From DATLMR01 sp964615905 (GTDB taxonomy: Bacteria > Acidobacteriota > Blastocatellia > UBA7656): DNA of 64,000 nucleotides. The notes below the pieces were generated by a model. That model saw only the letters and a list, made by a program, of their open reading frames with translations, was not told the origin of the DNA and searched no databases. The number at the start of each line of letters is the position of its first letter. The stretch's first letter is position 1. The stretch spans positions 62,001 through 126,000 of the forward strand of contig CAZTUB010000011.1 in NCBI GenBank assembly GCA_964615905.1, read 5' to 3'. Shown here in pieces: positions 61,932-64,000 of this stretch. The position numbers were made by a program, and so were the translations under genes.

Positions 61932-62261
61932 TCAGACCGAAAACGACTCGCCGCAACCGCAGTCGCCCGCGGAGTTCGGGTTGACGAAGGTAAACCCTCG
62001 CTGCATCAACCCTTCAAATTTGTAGTCGAGCGTCGTGCCGTTAAGATAGAGGTAGCTCTTCGGATCGACGAACACCTTCACGCCGTCAACCTCGAAAATC
62101 TTGTCCGTCGGCTGCGCCTCTGTGTCGAGCGCGAGCGTGTAGCCGAGACCCGAACAGCCGCCGCCTTTCACGCCGACGCGCAAACCGCCTTCGGTCATGC
62201 CCTGGTCGCGCATGATCTCGCGTATCTTTTCGACAGCCACTTTCGTAAGTTCAATCGCCAT
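61932..62261 (-). CDS. A-type Fe-S carrier, IscA/ErpA family
   Basis: 109 aa. The conserved cysteines are in GGCSGLGY (about 37-44) and the C-terminal CGCG (about 102-105). It carries iron or [2Fe-2S]/[4Fe-4S] clusters to target proteins. The ATG at 62261 gives the standard MAIELT start; upstream codons in the frame would overlap iscU. It follows iscU closely and is separated from hscB by 143 bp. Confidence 0.93.
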   Translation of the reverse strand: MAIELTKVAVEKIREIMRDQGMTEGGLRVGVKGGGCSGLGYTLALDTEAQPTDKIFEVDGVKVFVDPKSYLYLNGTTLDYKFEGLMQRGFTFVNPNSAGDCGCGESFSV

Positions 62262-62286
62262 GATAAACAGACGCGGGTCAAAGCCT

Positions 62287-62703
62287 TCAGGCAGTGACCG
62301 TCGCCTCCTCCACTTTCTCATCACCCTGCTTGGTCTTGTAATCGTTGATGGCCGCCTTGATCGCGTCTTCGGCCAGCACCGAGCAGTGAATCTTGACCGG
62401 CGGCAAGTTCAGCTCTTTGACTATCTCTGTGTTCTTGATCTCAAGCGCCTGGTCTACCGACCGGCCTTTGAGCCATTCGGTCGCAAGGCTGGAGCTTGCG
62501 ATGGCCGAGCCGCAGCCGAACGTCTTGAACTTCGCGTCCTCGATGACGTTCGTCTCGGGGTTGATCTTCACCTGGAGCTTCATCACGTCGCCGCATTCGG
62601 GCGCGCCGACAAGACCCGTGCCCACGTTCGGGTCTTTCTTGTCGAGACTGCCGACGTTGCGCGGGTTATTGTAGTGGTCGACAACTTTATCTGAATAAGC
62701 CAT
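62287..62703 (-). CDS. iscU: Fe-S cluster scaffold IscU
   Basis: 138 aa. All key residues are present: PECGD (first Cys and Asp), FGCGSAIASSS (second Cys), and LPPVKIHC (HscA-recognition motif and third Cys). It builds [2Fe-2S] clusters on sulfur from IscS. GGAGAGAG precedes the ATG. The C terminus has a short acidic extension. It is the second gene after iscS. Confidence 0.97.
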   Translation of the reverse strand: MAYSDKVVDHYNNPRNVGSLDKKDPNVGTGLVGAPECGDVMKLQVKINPETNVIEDAKFKTFGCGSAIASSSLATEWLKGRSVDQALEIKNTEIVKELNLPPVKIHCSVLAEDAIKAAINDYKTKQGDEKVEEATVTA

Positions 62704-62750
62704 TTTTTTCTCTCTCCTATATCTCTTTCAAAGTAAGGCTCAAATGATTC

Positions 62751-63971
62751 CTACTCGCCTGCCCACTGGACTTTGCTCAGGTCGATGCCTTCCTGAACCA
62801 TCTCCCACAGCGGCGAAAGCTCGCGGAGGCGGTTCACCGCCTCGTTCACGCGGTTGATCGTGTAATCGACCTCGGCTTCGGTGTTGAAGCGGCCCAGCCC
62901 AAAACGGATCGAGCTATGAGCAAGCTCCTCGCCGACGCCGAGCGCCTTCAACACGTAGCTCGGCTCAAGGCTTGCGCTCGTGCAGGCCGACCCCGACGAC
63001 ACGGCGATGTCGCTTATGCCCATCAAAAGCGATTCGCCTTCGACGTAAGCGAACGAGATGTTGAGATTACCCGCAAGCCTCTGTTCCGGGTGGCCGTTGA
63101 CGTAGACATCGGGTATCTCGTCCATAATCCCTTTGCGCAATTTTTCGCGCAGCTCAAAGATGCGCTTATGGTCCGATTCCATATCGGTCTTGGCAATCGC
63201 AGCCGCCGCGCCAAGGCCCACTATGCCTGTGACGTTGAGCGTGCCGCTGCGCATGCCGCGCTCGTGACCACCCCCGTCGATAATCGGGACCAACATCACG
63301 CGCGGGTTCTTGCGGCGAACGTATAGTGCGCCAACGCCTTTCGGCCCATACATCTTGTGCGCCGAAAGCGACACAAGATCGACATTCAGATCGTTGACAT
63401 TAAACGGAACCTTGCCGACGCTTTGAGTCGCGTCGGTGTGAAAGACGACGCCGCGCTCTTTGCACACCTTGCCAATCTCGGCTATGGGCTGGAGCACGCC
63501 GATCTCGTTGTTCGCGTGCATGACGGAGACCAGAATCGTCTTGTCCGTGATAGCGTTTTTCACGTCGTCGGGCGAAATCAGGCCGTCAGAGCCCACGGGC
63601 AGGTACGTCACTTTGAACCCGCGTTTTTCAAGCTTCTTGCAGGTGTCGAGCACGGCCTTGTGCTCCGTGACGACCGTGATGATATGGTCGCCGCGCTCGT
63701 AATACATATCGGCCACGCCTTTTATGGCGAGGTTGTCGGATTCGGTCGCGCCACTTGTAAAAACTATCTCTTTCGCGCTTGCGCCGATCAGGTCCGCGAC
63801 CTGTTTGCGGCTGTTTTCGACAGCCTCTTCGCCTTCCCACCCGAATTGATGATTGCGGCTCGCGGCATTGCCGAACTTCTCTGTGAAGTAAGGAAGCATC
63901 GCTTCCACCACGCGCGGATCACACGGCGTAGTCGCGTGGTAATCCATGTAGATAGGGAGCTTCAATGACAT
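62751..63971 (-). CDS. iscS: Cysteine desulfurase IscS
   Basis: 406 aa. It starts KLPIYMDYHATTPCDPRV. The PLP lysine is in SLSAHKMYGPKG (about 208) and the catalytic cysteine in VSSGSACTSASLEPSY (about 330). AAGGAG precedes the ATG at a good distance. It supplies sulfur to IscU. The regulator iscR usually precedes it and would lie past the right edge, so regulation cannot be judged here. Confidence 0.97.
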   Translation of the reverse strand: MSLKLPIYMDYHATTPCDPRVVEAMLPYFTEKFGNAASRNHQFGWEGEEAVENSRKQVADLIGASAKEIVFTSGATESDNLAIKGVADMYYERGDHIITVVTEHKAVLDTCKKLEKRGFKVTYLPVGSDGLISPDDVKNAITDKTILVSVMHANNEIGVLQPIAEIGKVCKERGVVFHTDATQSVGKVPFNVNDLNVDLVSLSAHKMYGPKGVGALYVRRKNPRVMLVPIIDGGGHERGMRSGTLNVTGIVGLGAAAAIAKTDMESDHKRIFELREKLRKGIMDEIPDVYVNGHPEQRLAGNLNISFAYVEGESLLMGISDIAVSSGSACTSASLEPSYVLKALGVGEELAHSSIRFGLGRFNTEAEVDYTINRVNEAVNRLRELSPLWEMVQEGIDLSKVQWAGE

Positions 63972-64000
63972 TTCGATCTCCTTAATAATTCCTGTAAGCC

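Overview
The window looks like a GC-rich bacterial chromosome segment, most probably from Acidobacteriota (Blastocatellia-like). This placement is an inference from gene content and protein style: a Crp/Fnr-type regulator with a CECY tail, zinc-ribbon membrane proteins ending in an SVTEHTTR motif, exported TIG/NHL and SpoIVB-type S55 proteins, and a long ISC operon. No rRNA, tRNA, CRISPR array, insertion sequence or prophage was seen. Genes are dense, mostly in short operons on both strands.

Layout. 1-2.8 kb: a MoxR/Mg-chelatase-type AAA+ ATPase (cut by the left edge), an encapsulated ferritin with an encapsulin-targeting tail but no shell gene nearby, and a VWA partner protein. 2.8-6.2 kb: an ABC-2 exporter pair and two zinc-ribbon membrane paralogues. 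6.5-8.3 kb: a single-domain response regulator, a second one broken by an in-frame amber codon, and a Crp/Fnr regulator. 8.4-17.2 kb: acyl-CoA dehydrogenase, an aconitase with its swivel domain at the N terminus, a fused E1 alpha/beta 2-oxoacid dehydrogenase, and several unknown membrane or exported proteins. 17.4-27.5 kb (minus strand): a membrane protein, then a protein quality-control series, DnaJ-like, ClpB, an eRF1/Vms1-like release-factor homologue, ClpP, Hsp20 and Lon, led by a good sigma70-like promoter. 27.8-45.4 kb: infA with a likely AUU start, a TIG/NHL exported protein, patatin, a cation antiporter, thioredoxin, a halogenase-like flavoprotein with a radical SAM partner, a J-PilZ-PilZ-REC fusion, trpD, a PHP phosphatase, a serine hydrolase and a TIR-SIR2 defence-like protein. 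45.7-56 kb: an S55 protein, a beta-propeller protein, an SGNH/carbamoyltransferase/small-membrane-protein cassette, thiL and others. 57-64 kb (minus strand): iscS-iscU-iscA-hscB-hscA-fdx-iscX followed by a second desulfurase/scaffold pair.

The most unusual feature is not a gene. Seven intergenic palindromic elements share one design: tandem 7-bp units (GTGACAA, GTAAACC, GTGAACC, GTAAACA, GTGAGCC) in the left arm, a short purine block, a variable loop, and the inverse complement in the right arm. Because 7 is not a multiple of 3 and each unit carries TGA or TAA, the arms tend to place stop codons in every frame for genes entering from either side. Five of the seven elements supply the stop codons of six neighbouring genes. 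Other points worth attention are the orphan encapsulin cargo, the release-factor homologue inside the protease/chaperone operon, and the TIR-SIR2 fusion.
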